DNA of 38,789 nucleotides from Lentimicrobiaceae bacterium (GTDB lineage: Bacteria > Bacteroidota > Bacteroidia > Bacteroidales > P3): NCBI GenBank assembly GCA_022510485.1, contig JAFLTI010000008.1:1-38789 (forward strand). Direction: 5' to 3'. Both the position numbers and the translations under genes were made by a program. The notes below the pieces were generated by a model that saw nothing but the letters and a program-made list of their open reading frames with translations, did not search any database and was not told the origin of the DNA. Below, piece after piece: positions 1 to 10,300 of this stretch. How positions within the stretch are numbered: position 1 is the stretch's first letter; every line of letters starts with the position of its first letter.

Positions 1-4
1 GGTG

Positions 5-12
5 CAAATATA
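5..12 (-). promoter_or_regulatory. Possible -7 promoter box pointing out of the window
   Basis: Read on the minus strand this is TATATTTG, an exact match to the Bacteroidota -7 consensus TAnnTTTG. It would drive a gene lying to the left of the window. I see no good TTTG -33 partner at the usual spacing, so this rests on one box. Confidence 0.35.
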
Positions 13-97
13 AGTGCTTAAACAACAGCTTTTTCTTAATAAATGTTAAAGTTTCCGAAAAGAGTGTTAAAATTTTTTAGCCGCTTTTTTGCTCCAC

Positions 98-113
98 AAT
101 ATATTAATATATT
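98..113. repeat. AT palindrome
   Basis: A perfect 16-bp dyad (AATATATTAATATATT) just before the tandem repeats. It could be a protein-binding site or a chance product of AT-rich DNA. Confidence 0.4.
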
Positions 114-156
114 TTTTGGAAACACAAAACTCAATTCGCAGGAAAAAGGGCTTGAG

Positions 157-566
157 CGCGCCAGCCGTGCGCCTGTTCCATAGGCGCACTAAAAACCGCC
201 AGCGGCACCGACCGCAGCGTAGGGGCGCGGCGCGGCAAAGCCAAAATTTCCAAGGGGCTGTCGCCCCATGCCCCCTTTGAATGTTACTTTTTATTTTGTT
301 TATTTGCATATTAACAACGGAAATTGTATTAATACATAGGAGCAGGCAAGAAGAAAGAGAGAATAGCGGGATAAGGAGAGGCAAGCAGAGGCGGCGAGGG
401 GGAGGTCGAGAGGTGGAGAAAAAAGCAGGGAGGGTGTGGGAAAGCAGAGTTTGGATGCGGAGATAGTTTTGTTTGAAAGAGAATAAAATGTATTATTACA
501 ATAGAGAAGGCAGGGTTGAGCGGTGGCGGCGTGGAGGCAGGGTGTAGAGCAGAAAAAAAGTAACGG
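157..566 (+). repeat. Tandem intergenic repeat, unit 1
   Basis: This unit aligns by eye with 567-990 along almost its whole length (shared blocks are offset by 410 at the left end and 424 near the right end, so there are small indels). It begins with an 8-bp perfect hairpin, GTGCGCCT / AGGCGCAC with loop GTTCCAT. It then has a second hairpin, GGGGC-TGTC-GCCCC at 254-267, then an AT-rich stretch containing TATTAA/TTAATA arms, then a strongly purine-rich stretch (about 330-460). No protein-coding signal is seen. Its role is unknown. Confidence 0.85.
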
Positions 567-990
567 TGCGTCAGCCGTGCGCCTGTTCCATAGGCGCACT
601 AACAACCGCCAGCGGCACCGACCGCAGCGTTGGGGCGCGGCTCGGCAAAGCCAAAATTTTCAAGGGACTGTCGCCCCTTTCCCCTTTTGAATGTTACTTT
701 TATTTTGTCTATTTGCATATTAACAACGGAATTTGTATTAATATGTTGGGGCTGGCAAGTAGAAAGGGAGAATAGCGGGAAAGGAGAGGCAAGCAGCGGT
801 GCGTGGTGGAGAAAAAAGCAGGGAGGGAGGGTTAAGAGGACGAGAACAGCAGGGAGGGTGTGGGAAAGCAGAGTTTGGATGCGGAGATAGTTTGGTTTGA
901 AAGAGAATAAAGTATATTATTATAATAGAGAAGGCAGGATTAAGTGGTGGTGGTGTGGCGACAGGGTGTAGAGCAGAAAAAAAGTAACGG
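567..990 (+). repeat. Tandem intergenic repeat, unit 2
   Basis: Second copy of the unit at 157-566, with the same order of blocks: the GTGCGCCT/AGGCGCAC hairpin, a degraded version of the GGGGC hairpin, an AT-rich stretch, a purine-rich stretch and a closing block that ends in AAAAAAAGTAACGGTGCG. The purine-rich part differs from unit 1 by an insertion. Here runs of three Gs occur at 821, 825, 829, 852, 856 and 862. Confidence 0.85.
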
Positions 991-1063
991 TGCGCCAGCC
1001 GTGCGCCTGTTCCATAGGCGCACTAACAACCGCCGGAGGCACCGACCGCAGCGTTGGGGCGCG
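991..1063 (+). repeat. Tandem intergenic repeat, partial unit 3
   Basis: The opening ~70 bases of the repeat occur a third time, including the perfect GTGCGCCT/AGGCGCAC hairpin, and then the match stops and unrelated GC-rich sequence follows. Confidence 0.8.
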
Positions 1064-1065
1064 TT

Positions 1066-1238
1066 ACTGTCCGTTTACGGACAGTGCTCCGCAAGGGGTG
1101 AGCCTCGCGGTAAAGCCAGCAACCACTTGCTGTCCGCAGGACCGCCGTCCGCGCAGGACGCGCCTTTCTTTTGGTTACTTTTCTTTGGCAAGACAAAGAA
1201 AGAGTAACAAAAAAGGGGGCAAGGGGCAACAGCCCCTT
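1066..1238. repeat. Cluster of hairpins in GC-rich spacer
   Basis: Three separate inverted repeats lie close together: a perfect 9-bp pair ACTGTCCGT/ACGGACAGT with a 2-base centre at 1066-1085; a long imperfect pair at 1174-1208 (GTTACTTTTCTTTG against CAAAGAAAGAGTAAC); and AAGGGGC/GCCCCTT with a 4-base loop at 1221-1238. The last resembles the hairpin at 254-267 in repeat unit 1. None is followed by a clear T-run on the plus strand, so they are not typical intrinsic terminators. They may be intergenic repeat elements. Confidence 0.6.
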
Positions 1239-1282
1239 TCGCGCTTTCCCCGCGTGTTGCTGGCGCAAATTTTCCCTACTTA

Positions 1283-1316
1283 TTAACACATTGTTAACAG
1301 ATTTTTTGTATCTTCG
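1283..1316 (+). promoter_or_regulatory. Probable promoter of the giant surface-protein operon
   Basis: TATCTTCG at 1309-1316 differs by one base from the Bacteroidota -7 consensus TAnnTTTG. Upstream lies TTAACA-CAT-TGTTAA (1283-1297), a perfect dyad that overlaps where the -33 element should be. The -33 match is poor (TTG at 1291-1293 with short spacing). The dyad could be a regulator site. A start near 1323 would place the hairpin at 1324-1361 at the 5' end of the message. Confidence 0.5.
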
Positions 1317-1323
1317 CAGGTTG

Positions 1324-1361
1324 AAGCGTTTTGTGCGCAGACTGAAGTAGGCGCAACGCTT
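1324..1361 (+). promoter_or_regulatory. Leader hairpin before the giant gene
   Basis: AAGCGTT (1324-1330) pairs with AACGCTT (1355-1361), and GCGC (1335-1338) pairs with GCGC (1351-1354), leaving a 12-base loop and a 4-base bulge. It ends 16 bases before the ATG. It may stabilise the 5' end of a ~23-kb message or affect translation. No known riboswitch class is recognised. Confidence 0.5.
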
Positions 1362-1377
1362 TGAAAATAAGCGAATT

Positions 1378-4300
1378 ATGTTCAAGAAACTTAAAAATAT
1401 GGTTGGCTTTATGCGAACTACAAGATTTTTATTGGCTTTTGTCTTTGCTATCTCATTGGTATACAGTGGGTTTGCAACAAATTATTATGTAAACGGAAAG
1501 GTGCGTTACGTAATAGAACTCAAGAAAATGACCGAAGCCGAAGCAAAAGCCGCACAGCAAGCGGGTTTCGTAGACCTTTGGGTATATGCTTATTTTAGCC
1601 AAGAGTTCGTAGACGGACAAAAAATTGCGGTAACAAATGGACAGATTTCTGCATTTAATATTCAGTTCACTCCGACAACACACGCCTACAAGATAACTGA
1701 CAAAGACGGCAATCCGGATTTATCAGGAACAATTGCCCGATTTGCGCCAGCAAGTGGTCAAGACAATGCTTGTAATCGGTCTACTACACAACAACCAAAG
1801 CATGAGGATGGAGTAGTTAATCCGGGTTTTGTCGTTGGTTCTTGTTGTCCTGTTGGGTATTATGGGGCTTCCGGTGGAGCATCTGCAAGTGTTGGCTCTC
1901 GAGATCTTCCATATTCAACAGAAATTGTAGAAGCAGAGGGGCAAACATGGTATGCGGTTAAACTATATCAGATTCGTTACGAATATTTAGACGCAAAAAG
2001 TTTTTACACAACATTTTATACTGGAGACGAGGGAAAAAACGCTGGATATACTGATTGTGCAACAGATGCTTCCACTTTCTCAATATCGTATAATGGTCAA
2101 AACGATCCTATTCTTCCTACGTGTTTTCAAACGTGTAAGACTACAGACGGGCAAGATTTGACATATCAGGACTGGTCTTATACTTATGCAGGTAACCCCA
2201 ATGGCATAGAATGTGTAAAAATAGAAGGGGTGTACGGCTATATCGCTGGTGGTGTTGAGGTGGAGTCGGATCCGGAGTTTGAGTTGACGGCGGAGACGGC
2301 GTGCGGGGGCAGTGATTTGTTGGGTTCTTTAACGGTTGCTGACGGTAAGTGGGCTGGAAAGACGTGGGCTAACTATAACTTGACGAGTGTGAGTGTGAGC
2401 AAGGGCGGTGTTTCCAAGACTTTGAGCACCACTGGCAGCGACATTACGATTTCTCTTCCCACTTCGGGAACGGCGGCTGTTCCCTTTACGATTTCGCCGG
2501 CGGGCTACACGCTTTCTAACGGTGAGTACGCCACCGAATTAAGCCTCACTCTCACCGACCAAGAAAGCGGCACCCAAATTGAGGTACAGTGTGATTTGAA
2601 GATTATAGCGCAACCGAAAACCTATTTCGGGGCAATGGATAATTCTAACGACTTGATTACACCAAGACGGTTGAGTTCTGTGATAGACACTTTGGTAGTG
2701 TCTCCCGGACAAATGGTTTATGGCTATATCTTGTGTGCGAAAGATGATGACAAATTGGATGATGGTTGCCTTGACAATATAAGTTTTGTTGAAGGTAGCG
2801 TGCGGTTGAAGAATGAATCGGGTGTTGTGATGGCAGGACAGGGATCGTTCGGGTATAGTTCGAGGTCGATTCCTATCAATAGCCATGGAAAATACTTTTT
2901 GTCTTACCAGTTTCAACAAGATGGTGTTACTTGTGAGGCAACTACCGATACTGTATTTCTTAAAGTAGTAAAACCCTTAGCAGCTCCAGTATTGGAACTT
3001 TCAACCAACTGCGGTTCCACTATCGATGCAAGGGCTACTGTTGATGCCGATTCCGATCCCACCGAATGGGAGTGGATTGTGGCTACAGAAGATGCTGGAG
3101 GTGAATTGGATGACCAAAATAATGGGGAGGTTTATGGCATAGGACCATGGGGTTTCCGTTTACGACCGAATACAAATACTGCCAAGTTGACAATTCCTAA
3201 CGATGACTTAGGTGCGCCGATTAACTTCACCTATAATTCTACCGCTACCGGTAAAAAATCTTCATTTTTTACAACAAACGATGCGTATAACGATAACGAC
3301 GGTATAGATATTCCGAAGAATAACATGAAAGGTTATCTTTTCGCCGCATACGTTGATTTGCTTCCTTCTGCCTCACAGAATGTCGGTGATGTATGGGGAA
3401 AATCAGATGTAGATACGGAAAAGGAAACTGGCGGTTTGTATGGAAAAGTTATTCTTGTCCGTTGCAAGATAGATGGAGAATGGACTCCATGGACTTATGA
3501 GTATTTAACAGGCTCGGGAGCTGAAAACCCGATTGATACAAAAGATTTTCACATGGGTATTTCGGCTACACCATGTGTAGGTCGCAATGTTACCGATCCA
3601 GATGCCGGTTGTTCGAGAACCGATACCACGGTGGCGGCTGCCGAACAGGTAAAACTAAGGCTATACCTGAACGGAATATGGAAAGATGAGATGACGGAAG
3701 GTGAGAGTCAGGCGGTTGATTTTGATAAACAAGCGTTTAATCTTTGTGGTGCGGATCCGGAGTTTAGTGTAATTTGGCAAAGGAGAAGAAAAGTTGGGGA
3801 TGATTGGGAAACTTTTCAAGTTATAGGTGGAGCAGCAGAGACAAGCAGGTTAACGACAAACGTTGGTTCTAATTGGTATTATATTGAATCGGATCCGATA
3901 ACGATTACAGAAAATATGCAATATAGGGCTGTTTTCGGAAGAGGGGGTTGTTTTATAGCGACCTCAGATGAAGACGATACGAATGGCATGTTTGATGGAG
4001 ATGGTGGCAATGATGCGGCTATGTTTGATGGCGATAGCTACGGAAATTTTGATGATGAGGTTTGGGTAAAGGTAAAATCGGATCTCATAACGGGATATAT
4101 AGAAGGAAGAGTAGATGAAGGTGCTTGGCGTGGTGCTTCCGGAAAAATGTGTTATACAGGTACTTTAGATTTGCGTTTAAGGGACAATAGTCCGGGAACT
4201 TTGCAGTGGCAGTATTCTAACGATGGCTCCGCGTGGAATAACGTTGACGGAAAAACAACAGCAACTTTTGATGATGTAGAAGCGTTTATTTTAGATCAAT

Positions 4301-7300
4301 CTTTAACTGACGAGTGTCTGTATGCCGGTTGTAAAAGGTATTTTAAAGTGGTGCTGACCAATGATGATGGAGAAGAAGGGGAAACCGAAACATATGAAGT
4401 AACCATTTATAAGGCACGGCAGTTATACCTTGAGGTATTTGACGATGTTTCATCGAGCACAAAATTTAAAGACTTAGTGAATGTCGGCATCTGTGATGGA
4501 GCGGATATTGATCTAATTATCAAAACCAATAATGAAGCTGCAGACATTGATGGTGAGTCTAACATTGTTATGAACGCCTCCGCCAAAGATGGATATGAGA
4601 AAATAGAATATCAGGAAGCCAAATCCAATGAATTACCCCTCTCTTTTTCAGCGGGATATAGTACAATAGCTTATGACGAGCCGTATAACACAGAAACTCC
4701 GACAGGAACCACTTATCATGCTTATAGGGTGGTAACAACTAATGGTGTTGAGTCTTGTAAGGCTTACGGCGATTCTATCGTTGTTAAAAAGAATCCTTTA
4801 ACAAGAATAGGTTCGTTGAATAAGGTAAGTGATGCCTGTGCCAATAGCGAGGTAACTCTTACGCTCGCAGGTAGTCAAAATATATCGGAATACAGTTGGT
4901 ATTTGCCGACTGTTGACAGTAAAAACGATGCGGCAACGAATAAGGTAGATACTGCGCGTTCAAATACCTTGACCTCTCGGTTTCCTATATCCAAAAAAGA
5001 AATCTCGGGTGGATATGAAGACAAGGTAAAAGTTGAGGGATGGGGTGTGTTTGGAACACTGCCTGCTTTAACGCAAGCGGATTCTCTTTGGTGTTATGCC
5101 GGTTCAACGGAAGTTGCGGTTACTTCGGTAGTCTGCACCACCCCGGCGCCGGAAGTTTCTCCCAATCCTATCTGCTCGGGCGAGGAAGTTACCCTTACTT
5201 GGTCAGACGCTTTTGATGAAAGCAAACATACATTATACGACAGCGTCAGCGGTGGTACTTGGAGCGCACTTACCATAAACAGCGATTACGAAGTAACTCA
5301 AAACAACCCCACCGTTATCAAGATAAAGAAGCAATACACCGCTACCGGTGCGGCTTCGGGCGTTAAGTTCCGTATCGACGACAAGATTTCCACCGGTACG
5401 GCAAGCACGCTGTTGGTGGTGAATCCGAATCCCGAAAAGCCCGCGAATGTGCAGGCTTCGGCAGATCCTAATCCGGTGTGCGAGCATGCTTCCACCACCA
5501 TTAGCGTAACCCACGACAATGTAGATGGCTATACCTATATATATAAGTGGACAAAACAGAATGATTCCTACACTAACTCCAACCAAAGCTTTACCTTTAG
5601 CGGCAACGGTCTTACCACCGCACAGGCAGGCACTTACTACGTTACGATAAGCGTACGGACCCCGGCAGGCTGTTCGGCAGAATCCGAACAGGCTTCCACC
5701 ATCCTTACCGTAAATCCTGCGGCAACCAAGCCTACCATTAGCTTAGAAAACGGCAGTCCAATCTGCGCCGGCGAAAGCCATACCTTTACACCTACGGTAA
5801 ATCCCGAACAGGCACAACCTGCCGGCAGCGATTACACCTATACATGGACTCCTCAAGGCAATGCCACCCCCGGTACGCAAAACGGCAAGGACTATACGCT
5901 AAACACCGCAGCCGATGATAAAGGAGGAAATTACAGTTACACATTCAAGGTAAAGGTTACCACCTCCAGCAGCTGTGCCGATTCTACCGAAAAAACGGTA
6001 AGCATTTTGGTTAGCCCCCGTTCTTCTAAACCTGTTTTCTCCGCAGATATACCCAGCACGGCAGTATGTCCGGGCGTGGAAGTATCTTTCTCTGCCTCGG
6101 TAAGCAACGCCACTTCCTACCAATGGTATAAAGTGAACGCCGACAGCAGCATTATAAAACAAGATACCCGGAGCAACACCAACACCTTAAAGTTTACCGC
6201 CGCTACCGACGATATGGGCAAATACAGACTGTTGGTTATAAGCGGAAATGCTTCTTCCGGCTGTGCCGACTCCACTTGGAGCAACATAGCCGATCTTACC
6301 GTGTATGATGCGGCAGAACAGCCTACGGTAAGCTTTGACCCGAACTCAGAGGAAGTGTGCGAGGGTAAAGAGGTTAATATACACGCTACGGTTGGCAAAC
6401 CTACGGTGGAATCAACCAAAATAACCTATCATTGGACAAAAGACGGCTCCGACCTTGCGTCGGCTCCCGATGGAGATACCTACACCATTTTCGCCGCCAC
6501 GCTTGCCGATGCAGGCACCTATACCTTGGAGGTAACCAATACCACCGACCATTCTTGTGTGGCTTCCGCCAGTGCAAGCTATACCCTTAGGGTAATAGCC
6601 CTGCCCGATTTGGAAAGAGCGTCGGTAAGCACCACTGCCACCGGCAACAAGGCTTGTACCAGCCTTGTTCTTACCGCTTCTGCCCAAAACGCCGCCGGAG
6701 CCGCCATTACCAGCGGTCTTTCTTACCAATGGCAGAAACTCAACGGTTCGGACTGGCAGGATATAGCCAACGCCAACTCCGTTAGTTATACGGTAACAGA
6801 TTTGGGCGAAAACCAAGAGTACCGTTGCTTGGTAACTATGGGTCTTAGCGGAAGCGATTGCAGCAAGACGGTAACATCTTCTTCGATAACGGTTACCGTA
6901 CTGCAACAGCCTACCGCTCCTACGGTAAACATAGAGCCGGCTTCCGAAACCATTTGTTCAGGAGGTAATGCTACCTTTACTGCCACCGTAACGCCCGAAG
7001 CAGCTGCGGTAGGCAACTACACCTATGCGTGGAGCGGTGGTTCCTTAACGGCAGGAAGCGAAACAAACACGACCCTTAGCCTTAGCAATGTTACCGCTAC
7101 TGCCACCTATACCTTTACCGTAACGGAAACCAACGATATATGTTCCGTTACCGCTTCTGAGAGCGTTACCCTTACCGTTACCAAGCCCGCCAACTTAAGT
7201 GCCATTGCCATAGATGGAGCGGAAACCGAAAAATGTATTAACGAGGGAAGCTTCAATCTTAAGGTAATCAACGTAGAAACCGGCAGTCCGTTGCAGGAAC

Positions 7301-10300
7301 TTAAATATCAATGGTATAAAGACGGAGATCCAATTGATGGTGCGAATAGCGTTTCCTATACGGTTCTTGCCGAGTTGGCAAACAACGGAAGCTATACCTG
7401 CAAGGTAACGGCAACTGCCTCGGAAGCCAATCCTTGTACGGCAGAAAACACCACGCAGGAGGTAGAGGTTTCCTTTACCATGTGCGGAAACGAAACGCTT
7501 TCGCCGGGTGATGCTGCCGAACAGAACGGAGAAACAGCCCTTGTGTGTGAAAAGGGAGATCAAGACAAGACGATACAGGTTAGTTATGAACCTACTATAG
7601 AAAAGGATGCCGTTACCAAGGTTACGTGGATGAAATATGCCACCAAACCCGACGATAATACCGGCGACGGTACCGAAATCAAGTTTGAGTCAGCACCTAA
7701 TATTAACTGGCAGTTTACTCTTAACCATAGCGAGGTGTTTGCCGATGATGATATAGCCCCGAAACAATATTACGTAAGGGTTAAGATAGAACGCGGTGGT
7801 GTGGTAAGTTATTCTGACAGCTACCGCTTTGTAAAAGTAAAGAACGCCCCTGTTGTAGAGGCGAGCATGCAGCCCATCGATACTTTGGTGTGTGTGCGTT
7901 CGGATGTTTACTTTACCGCAAACGGCACAGCCCCCTCCGCGCCTTCCTTAGGCGACATTACGGGCATAGCAACTTCTTCCGAAGCCTTGCAGTATGAATG
8001 GAAAACTCCCGGCGACACTAAATTTTTAGGCGGTAACCAAAGACAAAAAGCCGTAACCGAAGTGGCAGTAACCGATGTCGAATATCAAGCCAAGATTATA
8101 AGCGGTTACAAATACACGGTAAGCGGAGGCAAAGGTGCGTCTAATACGTGTTACGATACATCCACTGTGGTTACAGGTAAGCTCAGCGTAAAAGATGCGC
8201 CGGTTATCTCTTTGTTTGAAGATGAAGATGGTAGAAATTCCAGAACCATCTGTGTAGACGGAGAATATCCTACCCTTAAAGCCGAGTTTGAGCACGCGGA
8301 AGATACATTGTGGCGGCGTGTAGCCTCCTCCGGCGACTACGTACAGATAAACATCTACAACGTCAATCCCTTTACAGCTGCGCTCCTTAAGGAGGCTGTA
8401 GAAAAACCCATCAAGGGTCAAGAGGATGCTATAGTTAATGTTATTCAAGTTGTAGCGAGCAACGATGCCTGCCCCGAAGTGGTAAAACAATATACCCTCA
8501 CCATCAATCCGACCCCCAACTTAGACAGTGTGGGTATTTCTGCCGAAGATCAGTATTGTAACAGCGCCGCCAACACTATCAGGGCGCAGGCTTACAAGAT
8601 GAAGAGCGAAAACAGGCGGGAAGAAAACAACGAAGATGTTACATATCGTTGGCAGGTGAGCGACGACGGCACTTCAGACTGGCGTGAATTGGGCAATGAA
8701 CAAAGCTATACTTTCCCGGCTGGTAGCGAGGAGTCTAACAAATACTACCGTTGCATTGCCACAGCAGGCTCAACAAACAGCCCCTGTCCGATTTCCGACA
8801 CTTCGGAGGTAAAACGGATACGCATATATGCTTCCACGCAGGCAGGCGAGATTTCTCCCGTGCCCGAAGCAATCTGTTCTGACGGTACTGCCACTATTTC
8901 TTTGGAAATTACGGCTGGAGATGTAAAAGAATGGAAGATAACAGGAAACGGTTCTTCGGTTACGATAACCGACAATGTTGGCAGCACTTATACCTTGGAT
9001 CCCAAAAATTCTGAGATTGAAGCCTTGCTCAGCACTACTTCCCGCAAGAGCACGCTTACCGTAACGGTTACCGTTCAGAGCGGCGAGGCTTGCGCCGATG
9101 TGGTAAAGAGCCGTACCATAGATATTTACAAACCGCATCCGGGTATAGAATACACCCTGCCCGAAGAACCGCTGTGTGAACTTACCGGAATTGAGTACAC
9201 ACCGCCTATCGAAGACTTTGAAGAGATATATTGGGTGTATGCAGGTGTACACAAAGAAACTTCCAGCGAAAAAGTTTTCTTTATTCCGGCAAACGCCTTG
9301 CTTCCCAAATGGCAAGATGACACCACCTACGAAATAAAGGCGTATGTTTACAATACAGTACCGGTATTGAAAGATGCCTGCAAGAGCGAAGAAACAACTG
9401 GGGAGTTCAAGGTAGGAAGACAACCCATAGCTCCTCAAGTAAGCGGAGATGTTACCATTTGCGAGGGCAGCGGTTATGAGCTCAGTGCGGTTCGTCCGGC
9501 AAAGAGCGCGCTTACTTGGAGTGTTACCAAAAACGGAGAGGAGGCAGAATGTGGCACGCCCTTGGTAGATGGTCAGACCGAAACGCTCAGCCTTGAAAAT
9601 GCGGAACCGGGAGTGTATGTATATACGATAAAAGACACTACCGTTTGCGGTGAAAAAGCCTCCACGCATACCGTTACCGTGCTTGAAAAAGCGGTGGCAG
9701 GAAACATTACCCTTTCTAACGGAGGTTTGTATTGTGCCGTTTCCGACATTAACTTTACCGCTTCCGCTTATAAGCCGGAGGGTGCCACCATTCAATGGCA
9801 GACCAGCACCGATACCACTCAAGCTAATACCATTACAGACGAAGATACCGGAGCAACCATAGGCGGCAGCAGTATGCGCAGCAAAACCAGCGGTACGCAG
9901 TATTTTGTACGTTATGTGGTAAAAGGAACTTCTCCCTGTGGAGATTCCGCCTCGAAATGGGTTCCGTTCAAGATTTTCAAGGCACCCGAAATCAGCGGAA
10001 TTTCCGTAAGTCCGTCTCCGATTTGCGAGGGAGGAGATGTTACCATTACGTTTACCGCTACCGCAGGATATGAGTATAAAATTTACAGCAACTCTACCAC
10101 CGCGCTTTCGGGCGGAACCCTGCTTACGAGCGACAAGGTTCCCGAGGGCGGCAGTGTTTCGTATACAGCAACGGCAGAGTACGGCAAGGGTCATTACTAT
10201 GTGGTTATAAGCGACCCCTCCAGTAAAGCCGAATCTACGGGCAGCGCGCTTAACTGTGCTACAAGCACCCTTGCTTTGGGCGAAGTGGATATAGACCGCA

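Larger units (their letters stand above)
1..1377. other. Long intergenic region, no convincing gene
   Basis: No reading frame here looks like a protein. The short open frames are low-complexity, arginine-rich and recur in each copy of a tandem repeat, so they are best read as by-products of repeated noncoding DNA. The first 156 bases are AT-rich and include a perfect 16-bp AT palindrome at 98-113. From about 157 to 1063 the DNA is two full and one partial copy of a repeat. From 1064 to 1240 it is GC-rich with several hairpins. The last part, 1283-1377, carries a promoter-like stretch and a leader hairpin for the giant gene at 1378. A small noncoding RNA inside the repeats cannot be excluded. 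Confidence 0.7.

Noticed and set aside
157-1063. CRISPR array
   Set aside because: Units are ~0.4 kb, lack short identical repeats with unique spacers, and no cas gene is present.
157-1240. Insertion sequence or remnant
   Set aside because: No transposase frame, no flanking target duplication and no terminal inverted repeats bounding the block could be found.
89-1286. Several short open frames in the upstream repeat region
   Set aside because: They overlap each other on both strands, recur with the repeat units, have arginine-rich low-complexity products and no start signals, so they are not supported as genes.
8770-10194. Long minus-strand open frame (474 codons) inside the giant gene, and similar ones elsewhere
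   Set aside because: They are antisense shadows of a strongly supported coding region with Thr/Val-rich codons; their products show no domain and no signal.
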